64,000 nt of DNA, taken from the NCBI GenBank assembly GCA_017537965.1, contig JAFYJV010000020.1:55772-119771 (forward strand). Direction: 5' to 3'. Below, piece by piece: positions 16,470-24,719 of the stretch. Positions within the stretch are counted from its first letter, which is position 1; each line of letters opens with the position of its first letter. The position numbers and the translations under genes were made by a program. The notes below the pieces were generated by a model. That model was not told the DNA's origin and did no database searches. It saw only the letters and a list, made by a program, of their open reading frames with translations. The stretch comes from Bacteroidales bacterium. Its GTDB lineage: Bacteria; Bacteroidota; Bacteroidia; Bacteroidales; F082.

Positions 16470-17393
16470 TCACGAAGACTCCGCTCCCGAAGACGAACTT
16501 TCCCCTATCAACTCCTGGATCTTCTCCTCGCTCAAGCCCATCGATTGCATTTTATCTGCGATCTCCTTGATTGCCTGTGCTTTGCCTAGTTCCATTCCTT
16601 TTTCCATTCCTTTTTCCATTCCCTTTTCCATCCCTTCTTGCATCCCCTTCTTCATCCCTTTTTCATACGAGTAATTAATGGTACTTAGATTGTCCCAGTA
16701 GTGCTTCCGGCTCATCATGTAGGCAAAACGCTGCTCTCCGTCGAACATCCCTATCCTCGCCTCCTCGAAGAACTTCGTGAACACCTGTTCCTGCAGCTCT
16801 TTGGGTTGTTTTAACAGGTAACAGATATTCTTTATCACGAAGAGCCACTTGTCACGCATCGTCACCAACTCATCCTCTTTCTTTGTGAATTTCGGCATCT
16901 CCACGTAGTAGAATGTCAGCTTGTCATAGAATTCATGGTGGTCTTTCGTGTCTTTCAGCATGACCTTATGGATATAGCTGTCATCGCCGTACTCATTGTT
17001 GGGGAATACAAAATCGAGGATGCCGATCACACACACATCCTTGAGCTCGTGATCCCAAGGGCCTCTTGGTCCCTGATCCACAATCGTAGCCGAGGCGTAA
17101 TAAACGGTCCTGTCCTTGAAATAAGGCTGGTCGGAACGTTGCATCTCCACCACAAAGTACGTGTCGTCCTCGGTCTTGCAAAACACATCGAATACCGAGC
17201 TGCGGTCGCCATAGTACGGTCCCAGTTGTTCCGTATTGAGGTATGTCAGATCCACGATGGTCTTTCTGTCACCGTCAAACAACGCATTGAGAAAACTTAT
17301 CAGGATGTCCTTGTTCGGCTCCCTGCCGAACAGCTTCTTGAACCCAAAATCCGTGTAGGGGTTCATAAAGACTTCATTTTTGTAGATTTCCAT
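16470..17393 (-). CDS. Rpn-family PD-(D/E)XK nuclease with repeat tail
   Basis: A 307-aa protein of the Rpn/PDDEXK_2 family (recombination-promoting nuclease, often annotated transposase). N-terminal MNPYTDFGFKKLFGREPNKDILISFLNALF (positions 10-39) and the core SSVFDVFCKTEDDTYFVVEMQ give the Asp and the ExQ/K catalytic elements. The C-terminus has a run of Met-Glu-Lys-Gly units (GMEKGMEKGMEKGME) encoded by a 12-bp repeat at 16590-16662, followed by a helical tail. In Rpn genes of enterobacteria the C-terminal part is also translated alone from an internal start and neutralises the nuclease; the many in-frame ATG codons here would allow this. A -7 box lies at 17423-17430. Confidence 0.88.
   Translation of the reverse strand: MEIYKNEVFMNPYTDFGFKKLFGREPNKDILISFLNALFDGDRKTIVDLTYLNTEQLGPYYGDRSSVFDVFCKTEDDTYFVVEMQRSDQPYFKDRTVYYASATIVDQGPRGPWDHELKDVCVIGILDFVFPNNEYGDDSYIHKVMLKDTKDHHEFYDKLTFYYVEMPKFTKKEDELVTMRDKWLFVIKNICYLLKQPKELQEQVFTKFFEEARIGMFDGEQRFAYMMSRKHYWDNLSTINYSYEKGMKKGMQEGMEKGMEKGMEKGMELGKAQAIKEIADKMQSMGLSEEKIQELIGESSSSGAESS
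16590..16662 (-). repeat. 12-bp tandem repeat coding for the GMEK tail of Rpn
   Basis: On the minus strand units of the form GGAATGGAAAAA repeat about six times with variation toward the 5' end (GGGATGAAGAAG, GGGATGCAAGAA). The most uniform copies are adjacent, as expected for recent slippage. Each unit carries an in-frame ATG behind a purine-rich stretch. Confidence 0.75.
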
Positions 17394-17422
17394 ATTTTTG
17401 TACTATTTTAAATAATTCCATG

Positions 17423-17430
17423 CAAAAATA
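17423..17430 (-). promoter_or_regulatory. Bacteroidota -7 box for the Rpn gene
   Basis: The minus strand reads TATTTTTG, 29 nt before ATG 17393. Confidence 0.6.
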
Positions 17431-17526
17431 GACATTGTTTTTTACAATTTCACAATTATGGAAAAAATTTCTAATTTTTATTATTAACCGTTTATTATTC
17501 ACTGCTATAATTCACTCGAATATTTC

Positions 17527-17534
17527 TATCTTTG
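17527..17534 (+). promoter_or_regulatory. Bacteroidota -7 box for the TlpA-like lipoprotein gene
   Basis: TATCTTTG matches TAnnTTTG, 21 nt before ATG 17556. Confidence 0.65.
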
Positions 17535-17555
17535 CCGCATCTTAACTGATACATC

Positions 17556-18599
17556 ATGAAAGCAAAGTCACTCCTCTTGGCAGCGATCGCCCTGATGCTC
17601 ACTGCCTGCAACAACAAGGAACCTCAATTCAAAATCAATGTGAACCTCGCCAACGCCGATGGACAAACGGTCTATCTGCAAAAAGACGGGCAAGTGCTCG
17701 ACTCGGCAGTCATCCAAAACTGGGATGCCACCCTCAAGACCCCGATCTGCTCCGACAACGAGATGTATGCCATCATGCTCAAGTCGTGGCGCCGTCCCCT
17801 GTCGTTCTTCACCGACAACAAAGACATCTTCCTTGAAGGCGATGCCCAAAACCCGAACGCCATCGTGGTGAAAGGCTCGGAAACCCAAGCGCGTTTGGAT
17901 GCCTTCAACAAAGGCTATTATGAAATGGAAGCCAAATTGGAAGCCGACAGCACCATCAACCCTGCCGATGGCGAAGAGATGCTGAAGATGCACTGCTTCG
18001 ACTACGTCTGGGATCACCCCACCGACCCCGTGGCGCATTATGTGCTGTATCGCTACAAATGGGCTTTCGGTCCCTGCGAGATCCGCACCATGATCGACAA
18101 CATCCATCATGCCGACAGCACCCTCTGCACCAGCAACCTGAAGTTGGCCGAGGAGTATGTGGAAAAGCTGGAACGCGTTCAAGCCGGACAGCCCATCATC
18201 GACTTCACCCAAAACGACCCCGACGGCAACCCAGTGACGCTTTCACAATTGGCTGAAGGCAAGTTGCTGCTGGTGGACTTCTGGGCTTCGTGGTGCCCCG
18301 ACTGCCGCAAGGCCAACCCCGATGTGGTGGCCGCTTACCAGAAATATCACGACAAAGGTTTCGACGTGTTGGGCGTGTCGTTCGACACCAACAAGGAAGC
18401 CTGGCTTGCCGCCGTCGAGAAGGATGGCTTGACCTGGACGCAGGTCTCCGACCTCCAAGGCTGGGGCAATGCCGCCGGTGCCCTCTATTCCATCGCCTTC
18501 ATTCCGCAGAATGCCTTGATCAAGGACGGCGTGATCGTCGCCCGTAACCTCGAAGGCGACGCCTTGATGGATGAAGTTGCTGCCCAATTGGGTAAATGA
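17556..18599 (+). CDS. TlpA-like thioredoxin-fold lipoprotein with CPDC active site
   Basis: A 347-aa lipoprotein (signal peptide with lipobox LTAC, Cys at about 18) with a DUF4369-like N-terminal beta domain (about 25-120), a helical middle and a C-terminal thioredoxin fold of the TlpA/ResA type (FWASWCPDCRKANPDV at about 244). Such proteins handle thiol-disulphide exchange in the periplasm. The active site is Cys-Pro-Asp-Cys, where the paralogue at 44290 has Cys-Gly-Pro-Cys. It stands alone on the plus strand and converges with the beta-propeller cluster, one base between stop codons. Confidence 0.92.
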   Translation: MKAKSLLLAAIALMLTACNNKEPQFKINVNLANADGQTVYLQKDGQVLDSAVIQNWDATLKTPICSDNEMYAIMLKSWRRPLSFFTDNKDIFLEGDAQNPNAIVVKGSETQARLDAFNKGYYEMEAKLEADSTINPADGEEMLKMHCFDYVWDHPTDPVAHYVLYRYKWAFGPCEIRTMIDNIHHADSTLCTSNLKLAEEYVEKLERVQAGQPIIDFTQNDPDGNPVTLSQLAEGKLLLVDFWASWCPDCRKANPDVVAAYQKYHDKGFDVLGVSFDTNKEAWLAAVEKDGLTWTQVSDLQGWGNAAGALYSIAFIPQNALIKDGVIVARNLEGDALMDEVAAQLGK

Positions 18600-18600
18600 T

Positions 18601-19854
18601 TCAATCAAGATCAATCCTCTCTACGAAGCTCTTGATATCACCTGTAGAGGTTTGTCCCCGTTTCATGATATACAGGTGACCGCCATAAACCGTCACCTTG
18701 TTGAACAAATCGACATCCAGTCGTGTTTTGGGGATGGTTTGGCCTGTGCTGAGGTCAATTTCATGCAGCCAACAACTGATAAATGTATAAAACTTATTGG
18801 TTTTGAGATCCTGCAAGATATAGGGTTTCCAATCGTTTTCGTTTTGATAATCGATAACACATGCACTAAGCTCGTTAAGATCCAAGTCTGACTGACGAAT
18901 CAAACCGACGTTATGGTCGAAATACACCAACTTGTCGTCCGCCAACGCCAAATACGCCGCACTTTTGCAAAACCAAGCGCCTCGTACAAACTCATGCCAA
19001 AGAGAAAGTGTCGGGCCTCGGCCGTTTTCTGGTGGGTGCAGTGCGGCAAATCTCATCTCATCCGCGATGTCCACCAACTTGTCTGAACCATCATCAACAA
19101 ACAAGGGTTCCAATTGTTTCGTTTCAATATCTATTCGATAAAACGAAGTGGCCAAACCGCCCATCCAGCCGACTCTAAAATAGAGATGCTTATCCGTCAT
19201 AAACTGGCAATCGCCCATCGTGCTGAAATAATGTCTCCGCTCAACCGGAATATATGTATAGGGCTTGTCTTTATAATGTATTTCATAAACGCTGTCGGCA
19301 GCGACCAGCTGACAATTCCCCAGACAATCCTTCAATAGCAAAACAGGCTTGATGTCTTTACGAATGGGCAAGGTGTCAAATACGGCGAGTTCCTCATCCG
19401 CCAACAAAAGACGGTAATTGTTTCCGTTGCCTTGCAGCATGCATACCGTGCCGTCATACATCTCGAAATCCACGATGATGTTCCTGCCGCCTTCAAAGCG
19501 CGGCCGTTCTGCCAAAACGCTCACCTCCTCCAAGGCGTACTTCTGTTTCTGCATCTTGAAACTGATGTTGATGGAATCCTTTTCCAATTGTTTCTGCAAA
19601 AGACTTACAACGGTGTCTTGATAACCGATGCAAGAATAATGGAGGTTGATCCGCTTGTTTTTTTCGGTCAGCAACAACTTGTAATGTCCTTTGGCATCGG
19701 AGACCGTGCCGTTTTGCGTGTTGAGTACGCTGATGTTGACATTCTCCACGCCGAGATTACCATAGACCAAAGTCTTGTTTTGTGCCCGACCGTAGAGGAT
19801 GGCAACCATGGTCAGAAGCAACAAAAGCTGACGTTTTAATGCAATGCGTTTCAT
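18601..19854 (-). CDS. exported beta-propeller protein (paralogue B)
   Basis: A 417-aa secreted protein with a signal peptide (LLLLLTMVAILYGRAQ), a CarboxypepD-reg-like domain (GNLGVENVNISVLNTQNGTV, then YSCIGYQDTVVSL) and a beta-rich propeller-like remainder. It is homologous in the first 120 residues to the gene at 21146 (same YSCIGYQDTVVSL) but the propeller half is more diverged. Its ATG overlaps the stop of the upstream gene (ATGA at 19851-19854), so the three genes 22381-18601 are one coupled operon. Function not known. Confidence 0.8.
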   Translation of the reverse strand: MKRIALKRQLLLLLTMVAILYGRAQNKTLVYGNLGVENVNISVLNTQNGTVSDAKGHYKLLLTEKNKRINLHYSCIGYQDTVVSLLQKQLEKDSINISFKMQKQKYALEEVSVLAERPRFEGGRNIIVDFEMYDGTVCMLQGNGNNYRLLLADEELAVFDTLPIRKDIKPVLLLKDCLGNCQLVAADSVYEIHYKDKPYTYIPVERRHYFSTMGDCQFMTDKHLYFRVGWMGGLATSFYRIDIETKQLEPLFVDDGSDKLVDIADEMRFAALHPPENGRGPTLSLWHEFVRGAWFCKSAAYLALADDKLVYFDHNVGLIRQSDLDLNELSACVIDYQNENDWKPYILQDLKTNKFYTFISCWLHEIDLSTGQTIPKTRLDVDLFNKVTVYGGHLYIMKRGQTSTGDIKSFVERIDLD

Positions 19855-21134
19855 GGCTCAATTTTTACTTGGTAAAGTGATTTCCGATTGTTGTTGCCCG
19901 TGGGATAGAGGAAATACAGCACCCCGTCATGCACCCGTGGCAACTCCGCAAAGGGATAGCCGCTGAGGTCGAGAACGGGTTTTGCCGTACCCGTCGGCAA
20001 GTCGATGCGCATCAAGGTACACAGTCCGTCGTTGACGAAAAACGTATAGAACTCCTTTCTGGCACGATCCACCATCATGCTCTTCTTCCAACGCTTATCT
20101 ACCGCCCAATGGCCATTCCATTTCTTGTATTCATGAAAAGTGAGCGGATAGCGCTCCAACTCCCTGCCGACTACATCATACACTACGGTTTCGTGATCGG
20201 TGTAGGCAAAGAGATAAAACTTGTTGTCGATGCAATATATCGGATTGTAGATGTGCAGCATGGACGGGAAAAAATTGGCAGCAAAAAAGTAGAACCGATC
20301 GTCGTATGCCTCGAGAAAGTCGTCACGAGCCACTTCGTCCACGATATGTTCCAGTAGATATATCGTGTCGGCGGTCGGAGTGACGCAATAGTAATACTGT
20401 TCCAAGCCATAAAAGGCGTACCGTCCTGTGATGACGATGCTATCGGACGCAGCTACGATGAGCGCGTAGGTCTTGTAAAAGTTCTCCATGGAGATGGGGG
20501 CATACAAGAACATGTCTTTCTTTGCTCCATTGATGGTTTCGGTGAAGCCTATTTGGCAAGCGTTCTCATTGCTGATGACATGGATGAATCCATAAAAATC
20601 CTTGTAGAGGTTTTCGTAGGAAGACGAGATTCTCATCTCGTGCAAAGTATCCATCTCGAATGAAAGATGCAACAAGGCCGTGTTATGTCGGCGATAGGCC
20701 ACTAAGTAAATGCCATCATCGGCAATTACATAATCAACGACACTTCTCACTGGGTTGTCGAAAGCGATACGCGGCGCGTTGGCAGTCACTTCCACTTCGA
20801 GCAACTCGTGTTTTTTTGTGTTCATGCTGATGTTTATCGGCTTGCCGTCCAGATCCTTGTCCTTTACGGTGTAGTACACGGGTTCGTAAGCCACGTGCGC
20901 AAACCGAAACTTGTCGCCCGCTTTAGCGCGCTTGTAGGCGAAGCAGCCATTCTCGTCGGTAATGGAAACGAGGACCGAATCACGTACATAAACACTTGCG
21001 TTTTCAATGGCTTTCCCTTTCTCATTTTGGCAAATACCTTGAAGAATCACGCCGTTTTGAGCCTTCATAACGATGGGGACGGCAACGAGCAGGAACAAAA
21101 CGAGCAGGAACAATATGATATAGGTCTTTTTCAT
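19851..21134 (-). CDS. exported beta-propeller protein (paralogue C)
   Basis: A 427-aa secreted protein: hydrophobic N-terminal signal (LFLLVLFLLVAVPIVMKA), a CarboxypepD-reg-like domain (GICQNEKGKAIENASVYVRD, about 32-110) and a propeller-like region with repeated aspartate-aromatic strands. The C-terminal pattern LPRVHDGVLYFLYPTGNNNRKSLYQVKIE is shared with paralogues A and D. It starts 11 nt after the stop of the gene at 21146. Confidence 0.8.
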   Translation of the reverse strand: MKKTYIILFLLVLFLLVAVPIVMKAQNGVILQGICQNEKGKAIENASVYVRDSVLVSITDENGCFAYKRAKAGDKFRFAHVAYEPVYYTVKDKDLDGKPINISMNTKKHELLEVEVTANAPRIAFDNPVRSVVDYVIADDGIYLVAYRRHNTALLHLSFEMDTLHEMRISSSYENLYKDFYGFIHVISNENACQIGFTETINGAKKDMFLYAPISMENFYKTYALIVAASDSIVITGRYAFYGLEQYYYCVTPTADTIYLLEHIVDEVARDDFLEAYDDRFYFFAANFFPSMLHIYNPIYCIDNKFYLFAYTDHETVVYDVVGRELERYPLTFHEYKKWNGHWAVDKRWKKSMMVDRARKEFYTFFVNDGLCTLMRIDLPTGTAKPVLDLSGYPFAELPRVHDGVLYFLYPTGNNNRKSLYQVKIEP

Positions 21135-21145
21135 GGGAAAAACGA

Positions 21146-22381
21146 TTATTCTATCTCCATCCGATAAAGCGCCTTGCTATGCGTAATGCCGGTGTGATAC
21201 ATGAAATATAGTTTGCCGTCGTTCACCCTGGGCAGTTGTACGAATTGAAACCCCGACAGTCTTGCCACCTCTTTGACTTCTCCCGTTTTGATGTCTATCT
21301 TCTTCAATACCAATATGCTATCCTCCAAAAAGACCGCATAGTACTTCTTTCTGACCATATCAACCAGCACCATCCTGTTCCAAGTATCTTTCATCGGTCG
21401 TTTTCCATCCCATTTTTTGTCCCGATGGAACTTGATCGGGGTTTCTCCGACCTGTTGTGCGTTGTTGTCGAAAAACTCTATTTTGTCTGCTTCAAAGTTG
21501 AACAAAACCAAAGAGTCTCCCACCGCAAACACAGGGTCGTATATCGGTGGTGGGGGCATGATGGTGCCGAGACCGAATTTCCTGATGTTTTCCGTCAAGT
21601 CCAAGCCTTCTTCGTCGAAAGTGTATCTCAAAAAATGCGCATTGGGATCTCCTTTCTTGAAATAATGGTAATAGAGTTCCTGTGCCCCGTCGCCGTAGGT
21701 AGCAATCACAAAAATACTGTCGTTTGCCGTGGCGTTGTTCCCCATGATCTTATAGAAATCATGGTGGGACATCCCGTAAAACAGTTCCGCATCCAAATAT
21801 TTGCCGCGAAGGTTCCGATGGCCAATTTGGTAGGTTGAATCATAGCCGATCAGATGGATTTGACCATACACGTCTTTGTAGAGTCGTTCAAATTTCCTAC
21901 CGATGGGAAGGATGGATAAAGTATCGAGGTCCAACGAAAGATGCAACAGCGCATTGCTGCTTTTGCGATAGACAATCATATACAGGCCCATCTCGTTGAT
22001 CTCGTATGCCATTAGGCTTATCATCGGTTCGTGAAAGGCGATTTTCGGCTTGTTTTCCGTCACGGTCACTTCCTCCAAGGAATAGTCCTTGGAACGCATA
22101 CGGAAACTGATGTTGACGGTTTCTTTTTGCAATTGCGATGGCGTAAGACTCACCACGGTATCTTGATAGCCGATACAGGAATACAATAGGTTGACGCGTT
22201 TGCTTTGTTCGGATAGCAGCAGTGCATAGTTTCCCGAAGCGTCGGAAACTGTTCCTTGTTTGGTGTCCATCACAATGATGTTCACGTTAGGCACACCAAG
22301 ATTGCCATAGACCTTGGTGGTTTGGGCGTTGGTGCCTTCAAAAAGGTAAAGCAAGGCAATAATGAGTAGGTGTTTTTTCAT
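21146..22381 (-). CDS. exported beta-propeller protein (paralogue D), first gene of the cluster
   Basis: A 411-aa secreted protein with signal peptide (MKKHLLIIALLYLFEGTNA), CarboxypepD-reg-like domain (YGNLGVPNVNIIVMDTKQGT) and a propeller-like body almost parallel to paralogue A (YQIGHRNLRGKYLDAELFYG against a similar stretch in A). ATG 22381 is used because the -7 box at 22387-22394 would fall inside any longer frame; the box ends only 5 nt from the ATG, implying a leaderless or nearly leaderless message. Confidence 0.8.
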   Translation of the reverse strand: MKKHLLIIALLYLFEGTNAQTTKVYGNLGVPNVNIIVMDTKQGTVSDASGNYALLLSEQSKRVNLLYSCIGYQDTVVSLTPSQLQKETVNISFRMRSKDYSLEEVTVTENKPKIAFHEPMISLMAYEINEMGLYMIVYRKSSNALLHLSLDLDTLSILPIGRKFERLYKDVYGQIHLIGYDSTYQIGHRNLRGKYLDAELFYGMSHHDFYKIMGNNATANDSIFVIATYGDGAQELYYHYFKKGDPNAHFLRYTFDEEGLDLTENIRKFGLGTIMPPPPIYDPVFAVGDSLVLFNFEADKIEFFDNNAQQVGETPIKFHRDKKWDGKRPMKDTWNRMVLVDMVRKKYYAVFLEDSILVLKKIDIKTGEVKEVARLSGFQFVQLPRVNDGKLYFMYHTGITHSKALYRMEIE

Positions 22382-22386
22382 GGGAA

Positions 22387-22394
22387 CAAAGTTA
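22387..22394 (-). promoter_or_regulatory. Bacteroidota -7 box abutting the start codon (paralogue D)
   Basis: The minus strand reads TAACTTTG, followed by TTCCC and then the ATG. Transcription would start at or a base or two before the start codon. The sequence CTTTGTTCCCATGAAAAA is shared with the promoter of the gene at 23322-24392. Confidence 0.6.
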
Positions 22395-22444
22395 ATGACC
22401 ATGTCAATAGTTTTTGCTCCCTAAGCTGAGCGATATAGATTTTT

Positions 22445-22470
22445 ATGGATTAAACAAGGAGTTAATCCAT
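22445..22470. terminator. inverted repeat downstream of the LuxR-type regulator operon
   Basis: ATGGATTAA (22445-22453) and TTAATCCAT (22462-22470) form a perfect 9-bp stem with an 8-nt loop, after the stop codon of the regulator at 22513 on the minus strand and followed there by AAAAATC. The U-tract is weak, so it is a possible terminator or an operator-like palindrome upstream of paralogue D. Confidence 0.4.
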
Positions 22471-22512
22471 TGGATTTCTGAATGATAATGAAAAATGCAG
22501 TATAGATTATTG

Positions 22513-23325
22513 TTACCCCAGCAACTCAATTACAGGGTCTTTCCCAACTTTTTTCAAGAGATTCGAGCGGTATTTCATTACGGTGTTTTGGCTCAATTCC
22601 AGGATTTCGGCTTCTTCCTTGATGCGGAACTCAAGGAAGTTGAGCACGAGAAGGTCGTATTCCTGTTCGGTCAAGTCGGGATAAGTGGACTTCAGCCGTT
22701 CGTAGACATGAGGATATGTTGAATTGAAGGCCTCCAGGATGCGCTTTCGTTGGTTGCCCCGTGAAAGGATCTCTTTGGCTTGTTTCTGCAGATTCTCAAA
22801 GGTTTGCTTCTCGATTGCGGTTTGTGCGGCATCCAGCTTTCGGTCATAAACTTCGCGTTGGTATTGTTGCTGCTCAAGAAGGTTGGCTTCAGCCTTTTTG
22901 TGCCGTTTGTGGTTTATGAGAAACACGCCACCCATGACCAAAAGCACCAACAACGCCACCCCGCCTATCAATAGGATCTGACGATGTGACTTCTGCCGTT
23001 CGTGGGTGATGGAAAGATCATAGTTGTCGGCCAGAAACAGGGCGTATTCATTGATTTTAGGCGTATCGCCTTCATTTAAGGCAATGTCCAGAAGATATCT
23101 TGCCGCAGTCGTCTTTTGGTTGGCATCGTTTTCGAACACGGGCTCCAGATAGACCTTGGCGGAATCTGCCTGTCCCTCAAAATAGAAGGCGGTTCCGATG
23201 TCCAAATACCGATCCCAGCGACCCGTACCAGCGGGTTGGGCGTATGCAACCAAGGCCGTCGCGCAAACGATTGCCATGATGAAACGCCTTATGTTTTTCG
23301 CTGTTTTCATCGCCGCCGGAATCAT
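22513..23325 (-). CDS. membrane-spanning LuxR-type transcription regulator with periplasmic domain
   Basis: A 270-aa protein: signal-like N-terminus, a short TPR-like periplasmic region (about 30-110, with DSAKVYLEPVF and TTAARYLLDIAL), one membrane helix (ILLIGGVALLVLLVMGGVFL, about 123-142), a cytosolic coiled coil and a C-terminal helix-turn-helix of the LuxR/GerE kind (LTEQEYDLLVLNFLEFRIKE followed by AEILELSQNTVMKYRSNLLKK). This arrangement would couple an envelope signal to DNA binding in a single chain. Its ATG overlaps the stop of the upstream gene (ATGA), so it is made together with the 356-aa exported protein; that protein may be its sensor partner or its target. Confidence 0.82.
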   Translation of the reverse strand: MIPAAMKTAKNIRRFIMAIVCATALVAYAQPAGTGRWDRYLDIGTAFYFEGQADSAKVYLEPVFENDANQKTTAARYLLDIALNEGDTPKINEYALFLADNYDLSITHERQKSHRQILLIGGVALLVLLVMGGVFLINHKRHKKAEANLLEQQQYQREVYDRKLDAAQTAIEKQTFENLQKQAKEILSRGNQRKRILEAFNSTYPHVYERLKSTYPDLTEQEYDLLVLNFLEFRIKEEAEILELSQNTVMKYRSNLLKKVGKDPVIELLG

Positions 23326-24392
23326 TCATTTATTTTCACCCTGCTAAGTACCCCTTGTGTTTTCTCCCTATCGAAAAAGACGCTGTAGGCATAACCTCCA
23401 TGCACTTTGAATGCACGCGGATAGATGTCAACACAGGCTTTCTGCCCCATGCTCACGGTGCCTTTGGTTGGGTTATACAAGCCGAGGTAATTCATGCCGT
23501 CCTTTGTAAAGACGCCGTAAGTCTTGCCCGTGGCTTCATCGGTGAGGAACTGGTTTTTAAAACAAGACGCTCCGTAAAGGACTTTCAAGGGTCGGGGATC
23601 GGAGGTGTGGAACTCCTTATCGACCTCCACTATTTTCAATCCCTGCAAATCTATCAGTTGTAATAAATCCTTGTATCTCAATGCCGCCGTGTGATACTCC
23701 TTGGCCACATTTTGCCGGTACCATAGAATCTGGAGATGGATGTTGAGTGTCTGGTTCAAGCTGCGTAAGTCGCCGTCCCAAGTGCCTTGACGAAGCTCAT
23801 TGGCTCCTATGGGAACTGCGTGGTTGTACATGGCAATGATCTGGTTCAAGTGGGCTTGGCAAAGCTTGACGGCCTCCGTATTGACAAAGCGGCACAAAGG
23901 ATGCGTCCTCTTTTCCGGATCGTTTTTCAGCATATAGGAATAGGTCTGCGCTTGTCCGTGGTATTCCTGGACATGATAGTCGTGCTTATCGTAAACCATG
24001 CTACGGAGCACGTAGGCGCCGTTGAACTCCAGCACAAACCTCGCCACCTTCTCCTGGAACTGCTGTTTGGAGAACGTTGTCAGCGGCACGGCTTTCAATT
24101 GTCGGTCAAAGTATATTTGCAGGCAGCTGTCCTGGTTGATCAACAGACAATCGCCGAAGCAATCGATATACAATTCTTCGAAAAACTGTTGGAATTCCGT
24201 CTCGCTCAGCTTGTTTCCGTCTAAATCGAGCAAACTCAAAATTGAATTATGACTGCGGTTTTCGAGGACGAGGATCTGGTTCCCCGAAAAGGCGACATCG
24301 GCAATATAGCGGTTGCTGCGCGTCCTATAGAAATCGGCACGAAGACTTCCGGCCAGGCACAACAACACAACGATGATCAAATACTTTTTCAT
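23322..24392 (-). CDS. exported beta-propeller-like protein lacking the CarboxypepD-reg domain (paralogue E)
   Basis: A 356-aa secreted protein with signal peptide (MKKYLIIVVLLCLAGSLRA) and a beta-rich body (ISLLDLDGNKL-type strands) that resembles the propeller half of the neighbouring paralogues but has no N-terminal CarboxypepD-reg domain. The C-terminus (FKVHGGYAYSVFFDREKTQGVLSRVKINE split over two strands) matches the family ending. It is translationally coupled to the membrane LuxR-type regulator, which suggests a sensor/regulator pair. A -7-like box touches the start codon. Confidence 0.72.
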   Translation of the reverse strand: MKKYLIIVVLLCLAGSLRADFYRTRSNRYIADVAFSGNQILVLENRSHNSILSLLDLDGNKLSETEFQQFFEELYIDCFGDCLLINQDSCLQIYFDRQLKAVPLTTFSKQQFQEKVARFVLEFNGAYVLRSMVYDKHDYHVQEYHGQAQTYSYMLKNDPEKRTHPLCRFVNTEAVKLCQAHLNQIIAMYNHAVPIGANELRQGTWDGDLRSLNQTLNIHLQILWYRQNVAKEYHTAALRYKDLLQLIDLQGLKIVEVDKEFHTSDPRPLKVLYGASCFKNQFLTDEATGKTYGVFTKDGMNYLGLYNPTKGTVSMGQKACVDIYPRAFKVHGGYAYSVFFDREKTQGVLSRVKINE

Positions 24393-24397
24393 GGGAA

Positions 24398-24406
24398 CAA
24401 AGGATA
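24398..24406 (-). promoter_or_regulatory. -7-like box abutting the start codon (paralogue E)
   Basis: The minus strand reads TATCCTTTG, one base longer than TAnnTTTG, followed by TTCCC and the ATG at 24392. It copies the arrangement upstream of the gene at 21146, so the two promoters may be co-regulated copies. Confidence 0.45.
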
Positions 24407-24465
24407 TGCGAAAAACCAGTTAAGTTATTGATTTTTTGAGTAATAACGAAAAAAAGAAGAGTAGT

Positions 24466-24696
24466 TCAGCCTATCTTTGTTGTTTTCTGATCTCTGTAAT
24501 CCGAAAAGCACTTGAAGAAATCATAATCCAGCAAATTGCTGATTTTGAGCAGCATGTCGGTATATATCCAAGAACGGTTGAGGATTTTGTAGATGTTCTG
24601 CCGTGAGCAGCCCAGCTGTTTTCCCAACCAGGTGATGGTGCGTCCCTGTTGTCGAAGCACTTCCTTGATAATATGTCCGATATGGGGCTCTTCCAT
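24466..24696 (-). CDS. small HTH (XRE-like) protein, last gene of the envelope operon
   Basis: A 76-aa protein with one helix-turn-helix (GRTITWLGKQLGCSRQNIYK, about 18-37) followed by a helix (LLKISNLLDYDFF), a short XRE-like form common in Bacteroidales. It has no signal peptide and is likely cytosolic and DNA-binding. It lies 23 nt after the transglutaminase-like gene at the end of a seven-gene set, so it may be an autoregulator. Low-level uncertainty only about its target. Confidence 0.8.
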   Translation of the reverse strand: MEEPHIGHIIKEVLRQQGRTITWLGKQLGCSRQNIYKILNRSWIYTDMLLKISNLLDYDFFKCFSDYRDQKTTKIG

Positions 24697-24719
24697 GATG
24701 CCGTTAGCCTAAGTCTTAC

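Noticed and set aside
16470-17393. Annotation of the PD-(D/E)XK protein as an insertion-sequence transposase
   Set aside because: There are no terminal inverted repeats or target duplications around the gene; Rpn-family proteins are not classical transposases.
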